Source: Streptomyces sp. NBC_00510 | GTDB lineage: Bacteria > Actinomycetota > Actinomycetes > Streptomycetales > Streptomycetaceae | DNA: 64,000 nt | Direction: 5' to 3' | Assembly: GCA_036013505.1 (NCBI GenBank) | Contig: CP107851.1 | Coordinates: forward strand, 3,100,001 to 3,164,000 | Shown here: piece after piece, positions 16,826 to 25,920 of the stretch | How the letters are laid out: every line of letters starts with the position of its first letter | Position numbering within the stretch: position 1 is the first letter of the stretch | Translations under genes and position numbers: made by a program | Notes under the pieces: generated by a model | Told to the model about the DNA's origin: nothing | Databases searched by the model: none | The model's input: the letters and a program-made list of their open reading frames with translations, nothing else

Positions 16826-18367
16826 GTGGGATTCAAGTGGAGGCACGGGGCGTGGCCGGCGGCACCGCTGGCGCTGGCCCTGCTGGCGGCGACCGCCTGT
16901 ACGAGCACGCCGGACGACGCCCGGGCGGAGCCGACGCGTGCGCCCTCCACGTCCGGAGCGCCCTCCAAGTCCGTGGCCCGGGTGTGCGTCAAGCCCGCGG
17001 CCGGGCCGGCGAAAGCGCCGGCGGGCGCGGTGACGGTCGACCCCGGGGTGGTCGGCGACCTGGCCGAGAAGACCGAGAACAGCCCTCCGGGCACCACGTT
17101 CTGGCTTCGACCGGGCACGCACACGCTCGACAAGGGCCGCTACGCCCAGGTCATCGCCAAGAAGGGGAACCGCTACCTCGGCGCGCCGGGCGCGGTGCTC
17201 GACGGCCGGAAGACCAACAACTACGCGTTCAGCGGCACTGCCCCCGACGTCACCATCAGCTATCTGACCGTGCAGCGTTTCGTCGCGCCGCACGACGAAG
17301 GCGTGGTCAACCACGACATGGCCGACGGGTGGGTGATCGAGCACGCGACGATCCAGAACAACTCCGGCGCCGGGCTGATGGCCGGTGCCCGCCAACAGGT
17401 CCGGGCCAATTGCCTGCGCGACAACGGGCAATACGGAATGAACGCGTACAAGACCGGTGACACCATCCGCGACCTGGTGGTCGAGGGCAACGAGATCGTG
17501 GGCAACAACACCGACGACTGGGAGAAGCAGCGGCCAGGCTGCGGCTGCACCGGTGGCATCAAGTTCTGGGCCGTCAACGGCGCCGACGTCCGCGGCAACT
17601 GGGTGCACGACAACCGCGGCGCCGGGTTGTGGGCGGACAACAACAACAACGACTTCCGTATCGAGAACAACGTGCTCGAGGCCAACGACGGTGCCGCGCT
17701 GATCTACGAGACCAGCTACAACGCGGTCATCCGGAACAACACGATCCGGCGGAACAACTGGGTCGAGGGCCGCACATCCGCCGAAGCCGGCGACAGCTTC
17801 CCGTTCGCGACCATCTACCTGTCCGAGTCCGGCGGCGAGCCACGGATCCGGGCCCGCACGGACAAGATCGAAATCTATCGGAACGTACTGACGGACAACT
17901 GGTCCGGGATCACCCTGTGGGAGAACGCCGACCGGTTCTGCAACAGCCCGGCCAACACCTCGGCCGGTGAATGCACCTTGCTGGTGCCGGACATCGACCG
18001 CTGCGCACAGCCGGCGATCGCCACCGCACCGCTCTACGACGACTGCCGGTGGAAGACCCAGCGGGTGGACATCCACGACAACCGCTTCATGCTGGACGCG
18101 TCCGTCGTCGGGTGCACGGTGCAGTGCGGCCGCATGGCGGTGCTGTCCAACTACGGCACCTATCCGGACTGGTCGCCGTACCAGGGCCAACGGGTGGCAG
18201 AGGCGATCACCAACAAGCAGCACAACCGCTGGCACGGCAACGTCTACGTCGGGCCGTGGAGCTTCGTCGCCCACGACCCGAGCCGGACGCTCGACGTCCT
18301 GCAGTGGCAGGGCACGCCGTACCGGCAGGACACGGGCAGCACCTTCCGCCCACGGGCCGGTGGTTGA
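16826..18367 (+). CDS. Putative lipoprotein with right-handed parallel beta-helix
   Basis: This 513-aa exported protein starts with a signal sequence ending LALLAATAC, giving a likely lipid-modified Cys25. The lipobox has Ala, not Leu, at -3, so simple secretion is possible. A low-complexity Thr/Ser/Pro linker (26-50) precedes a long series of Asn-rich turns (VVEGNEIVGNN, VRGNWVHDNRG, RIENNVLEANDG, VIRNNTIRRNNW, IYRNVLTDNWSG) typical of right-handed beta-helix carbohydrate proteins such as pectate lyases and mannuronan C5-epimerases. Cys pairs (PGCGCTG, VGCTVQC) may form disulphides. Next to an AlgD-like gene it may be a polymer epimerase, lyase or guide, but I see no proof of catalysis. Confidence 0.75.
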   Translation: MGFKWRHGAWPAAPLALALLAATACTSTPDDARAEPTRAPSTSGAPSKSVARVCVKPAAGPAKAPAGAVTVDPGVVGDLAEKTENSPPGTTFWLRPGTHTLDKGRYAQVIAKKGNRYLGAPGAVLDGRKTNNYAFSGTAPDVTISYLTVQRFVAPHDEGVVNHDMADGWVIEHATIQNNSGAGLMAGARQQVRANCLRDNGQYGMNAYKTGDTIRDLVVEGNEIVGNNTDDWEKQRPGCGCTGGIKFWAVNGADVRGNWVHDNRGAGLWADNNNNDFRIENNVLEANDGAALIYETSYNAVIRNNTIRRNNWVEGRTSAEAGDSFPFATIYLSESGGEPRIRARTDKIEIYRNVLTDNWSGITLWENADRFCNSPANTSAGECTLLVPDIDRCAQPAIATAPLYDDCRWKTQRVDIHDNRFMLDASVVGCTVQCGRMAVLSNYGTYPDWSPYQGQRVAEAITNKQHNRWHGNVYVGPWSFVAHDPSRTLDVLQWQGTPYRQDTGSTFRPRAGG

Positions 18368-18368
18368 G

Positions 18369-19673
18369 ATGGGCGGGGACATGACGCCCGGTGTGCCGCC
18401 GGGCGGACCGGCCGCGGCGGGCACGCGGCCCGGCGCCGAACCGCGCCCTGCCGGCACGCCGAAGACCGTCGGGGTGGTCTGGGGGCTGCTGGTCCTCAAC
18501 ACGCTCGGCTCCGCCGGGGCGAAGACCATCATCCCGCTGCCCCGCTCCCTCATCCAGATGGCCACCATGGGTGCGCTGGTCGCCGCGTTCGCGCTGGCGC
18601 TCACGCTCAATCTCCGGCTGCGCATCCGGCCCAGCGCCTTCGTGCTCCTGCTCACCCTGCTGCTGGTGCCGAGCGTGATCTCCAGCGCGGACCTGGAGTC
18701 AGGGTTCGGCGCGCTGTTCCGCTGCGCCCGGCTCGCTCTCTTCGTCGGCACACTGTGGCTGCTCAGCCGCTGGTGGGACGGCAGCCTGACGTTCGTCCGG
18801 TACCACATCCGGATGTACTTCGCGGTGCTCGCGTTGGTGATGGCCGGCCTGGTCATCTCACCGGGTGCGGCCATGCCCGAGCTCTACGGCGAGCGACTGG
18901 TCGGCGCGTTGTGGCCGCTCACCCCGCCGCAGATCGGACAGTACGCCGCGGTGATCATCGGGCTCACCGTGCTGCTCCTGATGGGCCGCCGGACCGACAG
19001 GGCGGGCGCGGCGATGATCATCGTGCCGTCACTCGTCCTGCTCGCGTTGACCCATACGCGGACGGCCACGGTCGGCCTGCTCCTCGGGTTGGCGTTGGCG
19101 ATCGGCTCGCTCGTCCTGACCAGCGCCGCCGCCCGCCGGTTCTTCGCCTGGGCGGTGCTGTGCGCCGCGGTGGCCGCGGTGGGGTTCGCCTCCGCGCTAC
19201 AGGCGTGGTTCCTGCGCGGACAGAGCCAGGAGAACTTCACCAGTCTCACCGGTCGGGCCAAGGTCTGGGACGCCCTGCTGGCAGCGCCCCGGACGACCGC
19301 GGAGAAGTTGTTCGGCATGGGTCTGGGCGACAAGTCGTTCGGCGGGCTGCCGATCGACAACAGCTGGCTGGCCGTTTACAACGAGCAGGGTCTGATCGGC
19401 GTCACCCTCGTGGCGGCGTTCATCCTCGTGCTGGGCGGTGTCGCGTTGCTGCGGCCACCGTCGCTGCCGAGGGCCTGCGCGATCTTCCTGATCAGCTACG
19501 TCGCGATCTCGTCGTACACCGAGGCCGGGCTGGGCGACGCCTCACCGTACCTGCTGCATCTGGCCCTGGCCGCCTCGCTGCTGGCGGCACCTGCCGCGGC
19601 CACGCCCCTGACGACGCCCGCTGTCCCCCGGCGACGTATCCCTCGCTGGGCCCGGGATCGGGAGGTGACCTGA
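18369..19673 (+). CDS. Wzy-type polysaccharide polymerase / O-antigen ligase-like membrane protein
   Basis: This 434-aa protein has about ten to twelve membrane helices and a long extracytoplasmic loop (about 255-325, with RGQSQENFTSLTGRAKVWDALL). That is the Wzy_C/WaaL layout, including the HTRTATVGLLLGLALA helix. It should join lipid-linked repeat units on the outer membrane face. Several starts are possible (GTG 18360, ATG 18369, ATG 18381); I took 18369 because it lies 2 nt beyond the previous stop. The gene sits between the beta-helix lipoprotein and a glycosyltransferase, consistent with a Wzx/Wzy pathway. Ligase function cannot be excluded by sequence alone. Confidence 0.8.
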   Translation: MGGDMTPGVPPGGPAAAGTRPGAEPRPAGTPKTVGVVWGLLVLNTLGSAGAKTIIPLPRSLIQMATMGALVAAFALALTLNLRLRIRPSAFVLLLTLLLVPSVISSADLESGFGALFRCARLALFVGTLWLLSRWWDGSLTFVRYHIRMYFAVLALVMAGLVISPGAAMPELYGERLVGALWPLTPPQIGQYAAVIIGLTVLLLMGRRTDRAGAAMIIVPSLVLLALTHTRTATVGLLLGLALAIGSLVLTSAAARRFFAWAVLCAAVAAVGFASALQAWFLRGQSQENFTSLTGRAKVWDALLAAPRTTAEKLFGMGLGDKSFGGLPIDNSWLAVYNEQGLIGVTLVAAFILVLGGVALLRPPSLPRACAIFLISYVAISSYTEAGLGDASPYLLHLALAASLLAAPAAATPLTTPAVPRRRIPRWARDREVT

Positions 19674-19675
19674 CC

Positions 19676-20953
19676 ATGCACGTCCTCGTGGTGCACAACC
19701 GCTACTCCTCGGCGCAGCCGAGCGGGGAGAACAGGGTCGTCGATGAGGAGGTGGGGCTGCTGCGCGAAGCCGGCCACCGGGTCGAGGTGTTCGAGCGCCG
19801 CAGCGACGACATCGCCACCCGGTCCCTGCTGGGCAAGGTCGCGGTGCCGCTGCTGGTGCCGTGGAATCCGGCGGTCCGCGCGGAGCTCGCCGGCCGGCTT
19901 CGCACCGAGCGGCCGGACGTGGTGCACGTCCACAACGTCTTCCCGCTCCTGTCGCCCGCGGTGCTGGCCGCCTGCGCCGACGCCGGCGTGCCCGCCGTCG
20001 CCACGCTGCACAACTACACCCAGGTCTGCCCGCCCGGCACGCTGCAGCGGGACGGCCGGCTGTGCACCGAGTGCGTCGGGTCGGCGGCGCCGCTGCCCGC
20101 CGTCCGGCACGGCTGCTACCGGAACTCCCGGCTGGCGACGGTGCCGCTCGCGGTCAGCCTGTCGGTCAACCGGCGGCGGTGGTGGTCCGGCGTGGACCGG
20201 TTCTTCTGCATCTCCGCGGCCCAGCGCGACGTCCTGGTGCGGTCCGGCATGCCGCCCGAGCGGCTGGCGGTGAAGCACAACTTCGTGCCCGACCCGGGCG
20301 CCTGCCGAGCCGGCGTCGGTGAGCAATTGCTCTTTCTCGGCCGGCTCGCGGAGAGCAAGGGCGTGCACCTGCTCATGGCCGCGTGGGACGAGATCGCGGC
20401 GAGCGGCGGTGTGGGCGTACCGCTCGTGATCGCCGGCGCGGGGCCGCTGGAGCGAGAGGTGACCACCTGGGCGGCGGGCCGGGACGACGTGCGGTACGTC
20501 GGCCTGCTTGACCCGGCAGAGTGCCGGCAGGTCGTCGCGCGGTCGGTCGCCGTGGTGGCTCCCTCGATGGCCCTGGAGACGTTCGGCCTGGTGGTCGCGG
20601 AAGCCATGGCGGCGGGGGTCCCGACCGTCGCGGCCCGTCACGGCGCCTTCGTCGAACTCGTCGAGGACGGGGTGACCGGGCTGCTGCACCAGCCGGGGGA
20701 GGCCGCCTCGCTCGCGTCGTGCCTGCGCCGGATCACGGCCGATCCGGCCGGCAACCGGGAGATGGGTCGGGCGGCCCGGCGCCGTTACGAGCAGGGTTTC
20801 AGTCCGGCCGTCGGGCTGGAGCGTCTGGTGGAGGGGTACCGAGCCGCGATCGCGGGTCGGTCCGGCGGCGGGGACAGTGCGCCGCCGGTAGGAACGGAAA
20901 CGCTGGCTCGCGGTGGGGACACCCGCGCGGGCAGGGATGGGGGCAGTAGATGA
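19676..20953 (+). CDS. Glycosyltransferase family 4
   Basis: This 425-aa GT-B enzyme has an acceptor domain with HNRYSSAQPSGENRVVDEEVGLL and VHVHNVFPLLSPAVL. A cysteine-rich insert follows (CPPGTLQRDGRLCTECVG, GCYRNSR), common in this subgroup. The donor domain has LFLGRLAESKGVHLLMAAW and the E-x7-E motif in ALETFGLVVAEAMAAG. It should transfer a nucleotide sugar to the growing lipid-linked unit. ATG 19676 has a GGAGG site 8 nt upstream. The final ATGA overlaps the next gene. Specificity is unknown. Confidence 0.85.
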   Translation: MHVLVVHNRYSSAQPSGENRVVDEEVGLLREAGHRVEVFERRSDDIATRSLLGKVAVPLLVPWNPAVRAELAGRLRTERPDVVHVHNVFPLLSPAVLAACADAGVPAVATLHNYTQVCPPGTLQRDGRLCTECVGSAAPLPAVRHGCYRNSRLATVPLAVSLSVNRRRWWSGVDRFFCISAAQRDVLVRSGMPPERLAVKHNFVPDPGACRAGVGEQLLFLGRLAESKGVHLLMAAWDEIAASGGVGVPLVIAGAGPLEREVTTWAAGRDDVRYVGLLDPAECRQVVARSVAVVAPSMALETFGLVVAEAMAAGVPTVAARHGAFVELVEDGVTGLLHQPGEAASLASCLRRITADPAGNREMGRAARRRYEQGFSPAVGLERLVEGYRAAIAGRSGGGDSAPPVGTETLARGGDTRAGRDGGSR

Positions 20954-22185
20954 CACGATGCCGACTCTGCGGCTCGACGGCGCTGGCGAGCGTCGTCGAC
21001 CTGGGGGCGACCCCGCCGTGCGAGAGCTTCCTCGCCGCGGACCAACTCGACCGACCGGAACCGGCGTACCCGCTGCACCTGCGGGTCTGCACCGACTGCT
21101 GGCTCGCGCAGATACCGCCGCTGATCACGCCGGAGGAGACGTTCAAGGAGTACGCGTACTTCTCCTCCTACTCCACCTCCTGGGTGGAGCACGCGCGCAC
21201 GTTCGTCGCCGGTGCCGTGCAACGGCTGGGTCTCGGCCCCGAAGCCTTCGTGGTCGAGGTCGCGAGCAACGACGGGTACCTGCTGAAGCACGTGGTGGAC
21301 CGGGGGATCCGCTGCCTCGGCATCGAGCCGTCGGTGAACGTCGGCGGTGCGGCGCGGGACGCGGGCGTACCCACGCTCACGGAGTTCCTGAGCCCGGAGA
21401 CCGGCGCGGCCGTCCGCGCGGAGCACGGCCCGGCGGACCTGGTCGTGGCCAACAACGTGTACGCGCACATCCCCGACGTCGTCGGGTTCACCCAGGGGCT
21501 GCGCGCCCTGGTCGCCGACGACGGCTGGGTCTCCATCGAGGTGCAGCACCTGCTGACCCTGATCGAGGAGAACCAGTACGACACGATCTACCACGAGCAC
21601 TTCCAGTACTACACGGTCGCGTCCGCGATCCGGGCGCTGGCCAGCGGCGGACTCACGCTCGTGGACGTCGAGCTGCTGCCCACGCACGGCGGCTCGATCC
21701 GGCTGTGGGCCCGGCCGTCCGAGGTGGCCGGCGAGCCGACGCAGCGGGTGGCCGACGTGCTGGCCCGGGAGAAGGCCGCCGGGCTGCAGGAGCTGTCGGG
21801 GTACACCGAGTTCTCCGCTCGGGTGGCCAAGGTGCGCCGGGACCTCCTGCGGTTCCTCATCGAGGCGGCCGAACGCGGCGAGACGGTCGTCGGCTACGGC
21901 GCCCCGGGCAAGGGCAACACCCTGCTCAACCACTGCGGCATCCGGCCCGACCTGCTCGCGTACACGGTCGACCGCAACCCCTACAAGCACGGCAGATTCA
22001 CCCCGGGCACCCGCATCCCGATCCTGCCGCCCGAGCAGATAGCCGCCGACGAACCCGACTACGTCCTCGTCCTCCCGTGGAACCTGCGGGCCGAGCTGGT
22101 CGAGCAGCTGTCCTTCGTGCACGACTGGGGCGGCCGCCTTGTCTTTCCCATCCCGGAACTGAGCATTGTCGAGGTCGAGTCATGA
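20950..22185 (+). CDS. NDP-sugar C-methyltransferase (TylC3/NovU-type SAM methyltransferase)
   Basis: This 411-aa enzyme matches the three-part plan of sugar 3-C-methyltransferases. It has an N-terminal zinc-binding domain (CRLCGS and VCTDCW cysteine pairs), a SAM-binding Rossmann domain (VVEVASNDGYLLKHV near residue 97) with the family's NQYDTIYHEHFQYYT active-site stretch, and a C-terminal domain (GYGAPGKGNTLLNHCGI, DRNPYKHGRFTPGT). Known members methylate a keto-deoxy-sugar nucleotide at the carbon beside the ketone. Here the likely substrate is a CDP- or other NDP-sugar made by the following genes. Both ends overlap neighbours by 4 nt. Confidence 0.85.
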   Translation: MTRCRLCGSTALASVVDLGATPPCESFLAADQLDRPEPAYPLHLRVCTDCWLAQIPPLITPEETFKEYAYFSSYSTSWVEHARTFVAGAVQRLGLGPEAFVVEVASNDGYLLKHVVDRGIRCLGIEPSVNVGGAARDAGVPTLTEFLSPETGAAVRAEHGPADLVVANNVYAHIPDVVGFTQGLRALVADDGWVSIEVQHLLTLIEENQYDTIYHEHFQYYTVASAIRALASGGLTLVDVELLPTHGGSIRLWARPSEVAGEPTQRVADVLAREKAAGLQELSGYTEFSARVAKVRRDLLRFLIEAAERGETVVGYGAPGKGNTLLNHCGIRPDLLAYTVDRNPYKHGRFTPGTRIPILPPEQIAADEPDYVLVLPWNLRAELVEQLSFVHDWGGRLVFPIPELSIVEVES

Positions 22186-22976
22186 AGGTCGTCCTGTTCT
22201 GCGGCGGTTACGGGATGCGGATGCGCAACGGCGTCTCCGACGACGTGCCCAAGCCGATGGCGATGGTCGGCCCGCGTCCGCTGATCTGGCACGTCATGCG
22301 CTACTACGCGCACTTCGGGCACAAGGAGTTCATCCTGTGCCTCGGGTACGGGGCGCACCACATCAAGAACTTCTTCCTCAACTACGAGGAGACGACGTCC
22401 AACGACTTCGTGCTGCGGGGCGGCAGGACCGAGCTGCTGTCCACCGACATCGCCGACTGGACGATCACGTTCGCGCAGACCGGCATCGAGTCCCCGATCG
22501 GGGAGCGGCTGCGCCGGGTGCGGCACCACCTGGACGGTGACGAGATGTTCCTCGCCAACTACGCCGACGTGCTCACCGACGCCCCGCTGCCGGAGATGAT
22601 CGACCGGTTCGCCGGGCGCGACGCAGGGGCGTCGATGATGGTGGTGCCACCCCAGTCCTCGTTCCACTGCGTGGAGTTGGGCGAGGACGGCCTGGTGGGG
22701 GGCATCACCGCGGTGAGCGACCTGCCGATGTGGGAGAACGGCGGCTACTTCGTGCTCCGCCAGGAGGTCTTCGACCACATACCGGAGAACGGGGACCTGG
22801 TCGCCGACGGATGCGCCCAACTGGCCAAGCGCGGCCGGCTGGTGGCACACCGGCACCGCGGCTTCTGGAAGCCGACCGACACCGTGAAGGAGCGGGCCGC
22901 GCTCGACGACGCCTACGCCAGGGGCGACCGCCCGTGGGCCGTGTGGGAACAGGGCGCCGGAATGAGGACCGCATGA
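22182..22976 (+). CDS. Glucose-1-phosphate cytidylyltransferase-like nucleotidyltransferase
   Basis: This 264-aa enzyme is close to RfbF, which makes CDP-glucose from CTP and glucose-1-phosphate. Seen are the nucleotide-binding start FCGGYGMRMRNG, KPMAMVGPRPLIWHVMRYY, LCLGYGAHHIKNFF and the end motif FWKPTDTVKERAAL. Where RfbF has a GDG metal site, this protein reads NYADVL, a conservative change. Length matches the family. The usual partner, CDP-glucose 4,6-dehydratase, is not present in the window, so the activated sugar may differ or be handled by the epimerase at 23624. It overlaps both neighbours (ATGA). Confidence 0.8.
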   Translation: MKVVLFCGGYGMRMRNGVSDDVPKPMAMVGPRPLIWHVMRYYAHFGHKEFILCLGYGAHHIKNFFLNYEETTSNDFVLRGGRTELLSTDIADWTITFAQTGIESPIGERLRRVRHHLDGDEMFLANYADVLTDAPLPEMIDRFAGRDAGASMMVVPPQSSFHCVELGEDGLVGGITAVSDLPMWENGGYFVLRQEVFDHIPENGDLVADGCAQLAKRGRLVAHRHRGFWKPTDTVKERAALDDAYARGDRPWAVWEQGAGMRTA

Positions 22977-23620
22977 TCCGGCTCAGCGCCGGGCGCCCGG
23001 ACCGGATCGTCGCGGTGGGCGCGCACTGCGACGACATCGCCATCGGCGCCGGCGGCACGCTGCTGACCCTGTGCCGCGCGCGGCCGGGCATCCGCGTCGA
23101 CGCGCTGGTGCTCTCCGGCGGCGGCAGCGAGCGGGAGCAGGAGGAGCAGGCCGCGCTCGCCGCCTTCTGCCCCGGTGCCGACCTGCGGCTGACCGTGCTC
23201 AAGCTGCCGGACGGCCGGCTGCCCGCGCACTGGGAGGAGGCCAAGGCCGCGGTAGAGGAGCTGCGCGAGCGGACCGAGCCGGATCTGATCCTCGCGCCGC
23301 GTACCGATGACGCGCACCAGGACCACCGCGGCCTCGCGCGGTTGCTGCCCACCGCGTTCCGCGACCACCTCGTGCTCGGCTACGAGATCGTCAAGTGGGA
23401 CGGCGACCTCGGCCGTCCGTCGGCGTACCAGCCGCTGTCGCCGGAGACCGCCGAACAGAAGGTGCGGCTGCTGCAGGAGCACTACCCCTCGCAGCGGCAC
23501 CGGCCCTGGTACGACCGGGAGGCCTTCCTCGGCCTTGCGCGGATCCGCGGCATCGAATGCCACGCGCGCTACGCCGAGGCGTTCGCCGTCACCAAACTCA
23601 CTCTCGACCTGGGGGAATGA
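22973..23620 (+). CDS. PIG-L/LmbE-family deacetylase
   Basis: This 215-aa protein belongs to the zinc-dependent N-acetylglucosaminyl deacetylase family. The metal motif AHCDDIAIGAGG (around residues 17-28; usual form HPDD, here HCDD) and the second motif DDAHQDHRG are present, together with the TLLTLCRA and VLSGGG segments. It probably removes an N-acetyl group from an activated sugar or oligosaccharide of this locus; mycothiol-pathway MshB belongs to the same family but is longer. Start ATG 22973 overlaps the previous stop. The Cys replacing Pro in the HPDD motif is unusual but leaves the metal ligands intact. Confidence 0.8.
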   Translation: MIRLSAGRPDRIVAVGAHCDDIAIGAGGTLLTLCRARPGIRVDALVLSGGGSEREQEEQAALAAFCPGADLRLTVLKLPDGRLPAHWEEAKAAVEELRERTEPDLILAPRTDDAHQDHRGLARLLPTAFRDHLVLGYEIVKWDGDLGRPSAYQPLSPETAEQKVRLLQEHYPSQRHRPWYDREAFLGLARIRGIECHARYAEAFAVTKLTLDLGE

Positions 23621-23623
23621 ACC

Positions 23624-24649
23624 TTGCGCGTACTGCTGACCGGACACCAGGGCTACCTGGGCACCGTGATGGCCCCGGTCCTGGCGGCCGCCGGGCACGA
23701 GGTCGTCGGTCTCGACGCCGGCCTGTTCGCCGACTGCGTGCTGGGCCCGGCGCCCGCGGACCCGCCGGGGCACCGGGTGGACCTGCGCGACGTCACGGCC
23801 GACCACGTGGCCGGGGTGGACGCCGTGATCCACCTGGCCGCGCTCTCCAACGACCCGCTGGGATCGCTGGCGCCGGAGCTCACCTACGACATCAACCACC
23901 AGGCCTCCGTGCACCTGGCCCGGCTGGCCCGCGACGCCGGGGTGCGGCGCTTCCTGTACGCGTCGACCTGCTCCGTCTACGGCGCCGCCGGCGGCGACGA
24001 CCTGGTGACCGAGGACGCCCCGCTGCGCCCGGTGACGCCGTACGCGGAGTCCAAGGTGCGTGTGGAGGACGACCTGCACGAGTTGGCCGACGGCGACTTC
24101 ACCCCGGTGTTCATGCGCAACGCCACCGCCTTCGGCTACTCGCCCCGGCTGCGCGCCGACATCGTGCTGAACAACCTGGTGGGCCACGCACTCCTGTCCG
24201 GCGAGGTCCTCGTGCTCTCCGACGGCACCCCCTGGCGCCCGCTGGTGCACGCCGCCGACATCGCACGGGCCTTCACGGCCGCGCTGACCGCGCCGCGCGA
24301 GGCGGTGCACGACCGCGCGTTCAACATCGGCAGCGAGGTCAACAACGTCACGGTCGCCGAGATCGCCGAGCAGGTCGCCGAGGCGGTGTCCGGCGCGAAG
24401 GTGGTGATCACGGGCGAGACCGGTGCCGATCCGCGGTCGTACCGGGTGGACTTCTCCCGGTTCCGCGCCGCGATCCCCGGCTTCGACTGCGAGTGGACGG
24501 TGAAGCAGGGCGCGCTCGAACTCGCCGACGCCTACCGGAAGTTCGACCTGTCCCGGGAGGACTTCGAGCAGCGCTTCACCCGGCTCGCCGTGCTGCGCGC
24601 GGCGTCCGGCGCCGGCGAGGTCGACGACACCCTGCGGTGGCGCCGATGA
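23624..24649 (+). CDS. NAD-dependent sugar epimerase/dehydratase (extended SDR)
   Basis: This 341-aa extended short-chain dehydrogenase has the cofactor motif TGHQGYLG at 6-13, a STCSVYG stretch, and the catalytic pair Tyr140-xxx-Lys144 (PYAESK). The C-terminus is the usual substrate domain. It acts on an NDP-sugar, either as 4-epimerase, 4-ketoreductase or 4,6-dehydratase; it lacks the specific signature that would settle which. TTG 23624 is preceded by a GGGGGAA ribosome-binding site and gives a proper N-terminus (MRVLLTGHQGYLG). It sits inside the tailoring cassette, 3 nt after the PIG-L stop, and overlaps the DUF4910 gene by 4 nt. Confidence 0.8.
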   Translation: MRVLLTGHQGYLGTVMAPVLAAAGHEVVGLDAGLFADCVLGPAPADPPGHRVDLRDVTADHVAGVDAVIHLAALSNDPLGSLAPELTYDINHQASVHLARLARDAGVRRFLYASTCSVYGAAGGDDLVTEDAPLRPVTPYAESKVRVEDDLHELADGDFTPVFMRNATAFGYSPRLRADIVLNNLVGHALLSGEVLVLSDGTPWRPLVHAADIARAFTAALTAPREAVHDRAFNIGSEVNNVTVAEIAEQVAEAVSGAKVVITGETGADPRSYRVDFSRFRAAIPGFDCEWTVKQGALELADAYRKFDLSREDFEQRFTRLAVLRAASGAGEVDDTLRWRR

Positions 24650-25920
24650 CCGCAGTCGGCGAGGAGATGCACGCGCTGGTGGAGCGGCTGTACCCGCTGT
24701 GCCGGAGCATCACCGGCGACGGTGTGCGCGCCACCTTGGAGATCGTCGGCGAGTACGTCCCGCTGCAGGTGCACGAGGTGCCGACCGGGACGCAGGTGCT
24801 CGACTGGACGGTGCCGCAGGAGTGGAACATCCGTGACGCGTACGTCGCCGACGCCGGCGGCAACCGGGTCGTCGACTTCGCCGCGTCGAGCCTGCACGTG
24901 CTCGGCTACAGCGTGCCGGTGTCGGCGACCATGCCGCTGGCCGAGCTGCGGTCGCATCTGCACACCCTGCCGGAGCACCCGGCTTGGGTGCCGTACCGCA
25001 CCAGCTACTACAAGCCGGAATGGGGGTTCTGCCTGGCGCAGGAGACCCTGGACGGGCTGCCGGACGGCGAGTACGAGGTCCGTATCGACTCCACGCTCGC
25101 GGACGGTCATCTCACCTACGCCGAGCACGTGGTCCCCGGGCAGGTCCCCGACGAGGTGATCGTCTCCTGCCACGTCTGCCACCCGTCGCTGGCCAACGAC
25201 AACCTCGCCGGCATCGCGGTGGCGACGTTCCTGGCCCGCGCGCTGGCACAGGGGACGCCGTACTACACCTACCGGTTCATCTACGCGCCCGGCACCATCG
25301 GGGCGATCACCTGGCTGGCCCGCAACGCGGAGCGGGTGGACCGGGTCAAGCACGGGCTCGTACTGGCCTGCGCCGGCGACCCGGGCCGGCTGACGTACAA
25401 GCAGAGCAGACGCGGCGACGCGGAGATCGACCGGGTGATGCGACATGTCCTGACCGCCTCCGAACGCCCGCACCACGTCAAGGAGTTCACCCCGTACGGC
25501 TACGACGAGCGGCAGTACTGCTCGCCCGGGTTCGACCTCGGCGTGGGATCGCTCAGCCGGACCCCGTACGCCGGGTACCCCGAGTACCACACCTCGGCGG
25601 ACAACCCGGACTTTGTCTCCCCGCAGGCGATGGCGGACACCCTCGCGGTCTGCCGCGAGGCGTTCGCCGTGCTCGACCGCAACCGGCGGTATGTCAACCT
25701 CAGCCCCTACGGGGAGCCACAGCTGGGCCGGCGCGGGTTGTACGACTCGCTCGGCGGCCGCAGCGACGCGCAGCAGGCCCAGATGGCCATGCTCTGGGTG
25801 CTCAGCCTCTCCGACGGCGAGCGCAGTCTGCTGGACGTCGCCGAGCGGTCCGGGCTGCCGTTCGACGCCGTCGCCGCCGCGGCCGGCGCCCTGCACGACG
25901 CCGGGCTGATCAAGGCATGA
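24646..25920 (+). CDS. DUF4910 protein with aminopeptidase-like (M28-type) fold
   Basis: This 424-aa protein has the DUF4910 plan: an N-terminal inserted domain, a zinc-aminopeptidase-like core with the metal-site region SCHVCHPSLANDNLAGIAVAT and later HTSADNPDFVS, and a C-terminal winged-helix-like tail (SLLDVAERSGLPFDAVAAAAGALHDAGLI). Relatives occur in polysaccharide and nucleotide-sugar clusters of many phyla, almost always next to RfbF-like and GSA-aminotransferase-like genes, but no reaction is established as far as I know. A role as a hydrolase or ligase on an acylated amino sugar is a guess. It is locked into the operon by ATGA overlaps at both ends. Confidence 0.75.
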   Translation: MTAVGEEMHALVERLYPLCRSITGDGVRATLEIVGEYVPLQVHEVPTGTQVLDWTVPQEWNIRDAYVADAGGNRVVDFAASSLHVLGYSVPVSATMPLAELRSHLHTLPEHPAWVPYRTSYYKPEWGFCLAQETLDGLPDGEYEVRIDSTLADGHLTYAEHVVPGQVPDEVIVSCHVCHPSLANDNLAGIAVATFLARALAQGTPYYTYRFIYAPGTIGAITWLARNAERVDRVKHGLVLACAGDPGRLTYKQSRRGDAEIDRVMRHVLTASERPHHVKEFTPYGYDERQYCSPGFDLGVGSLSRTPYAGYPEYHTSADNPDFVSPQAMADTLAVCREAFAVLDRNRRYVNLSPYGEPQLGRRGLYDSLGGRSDAQQAQMAMLWVLSLSDGERSLLDVAERSGLPFDAVAAAAGALHDAGLIKA

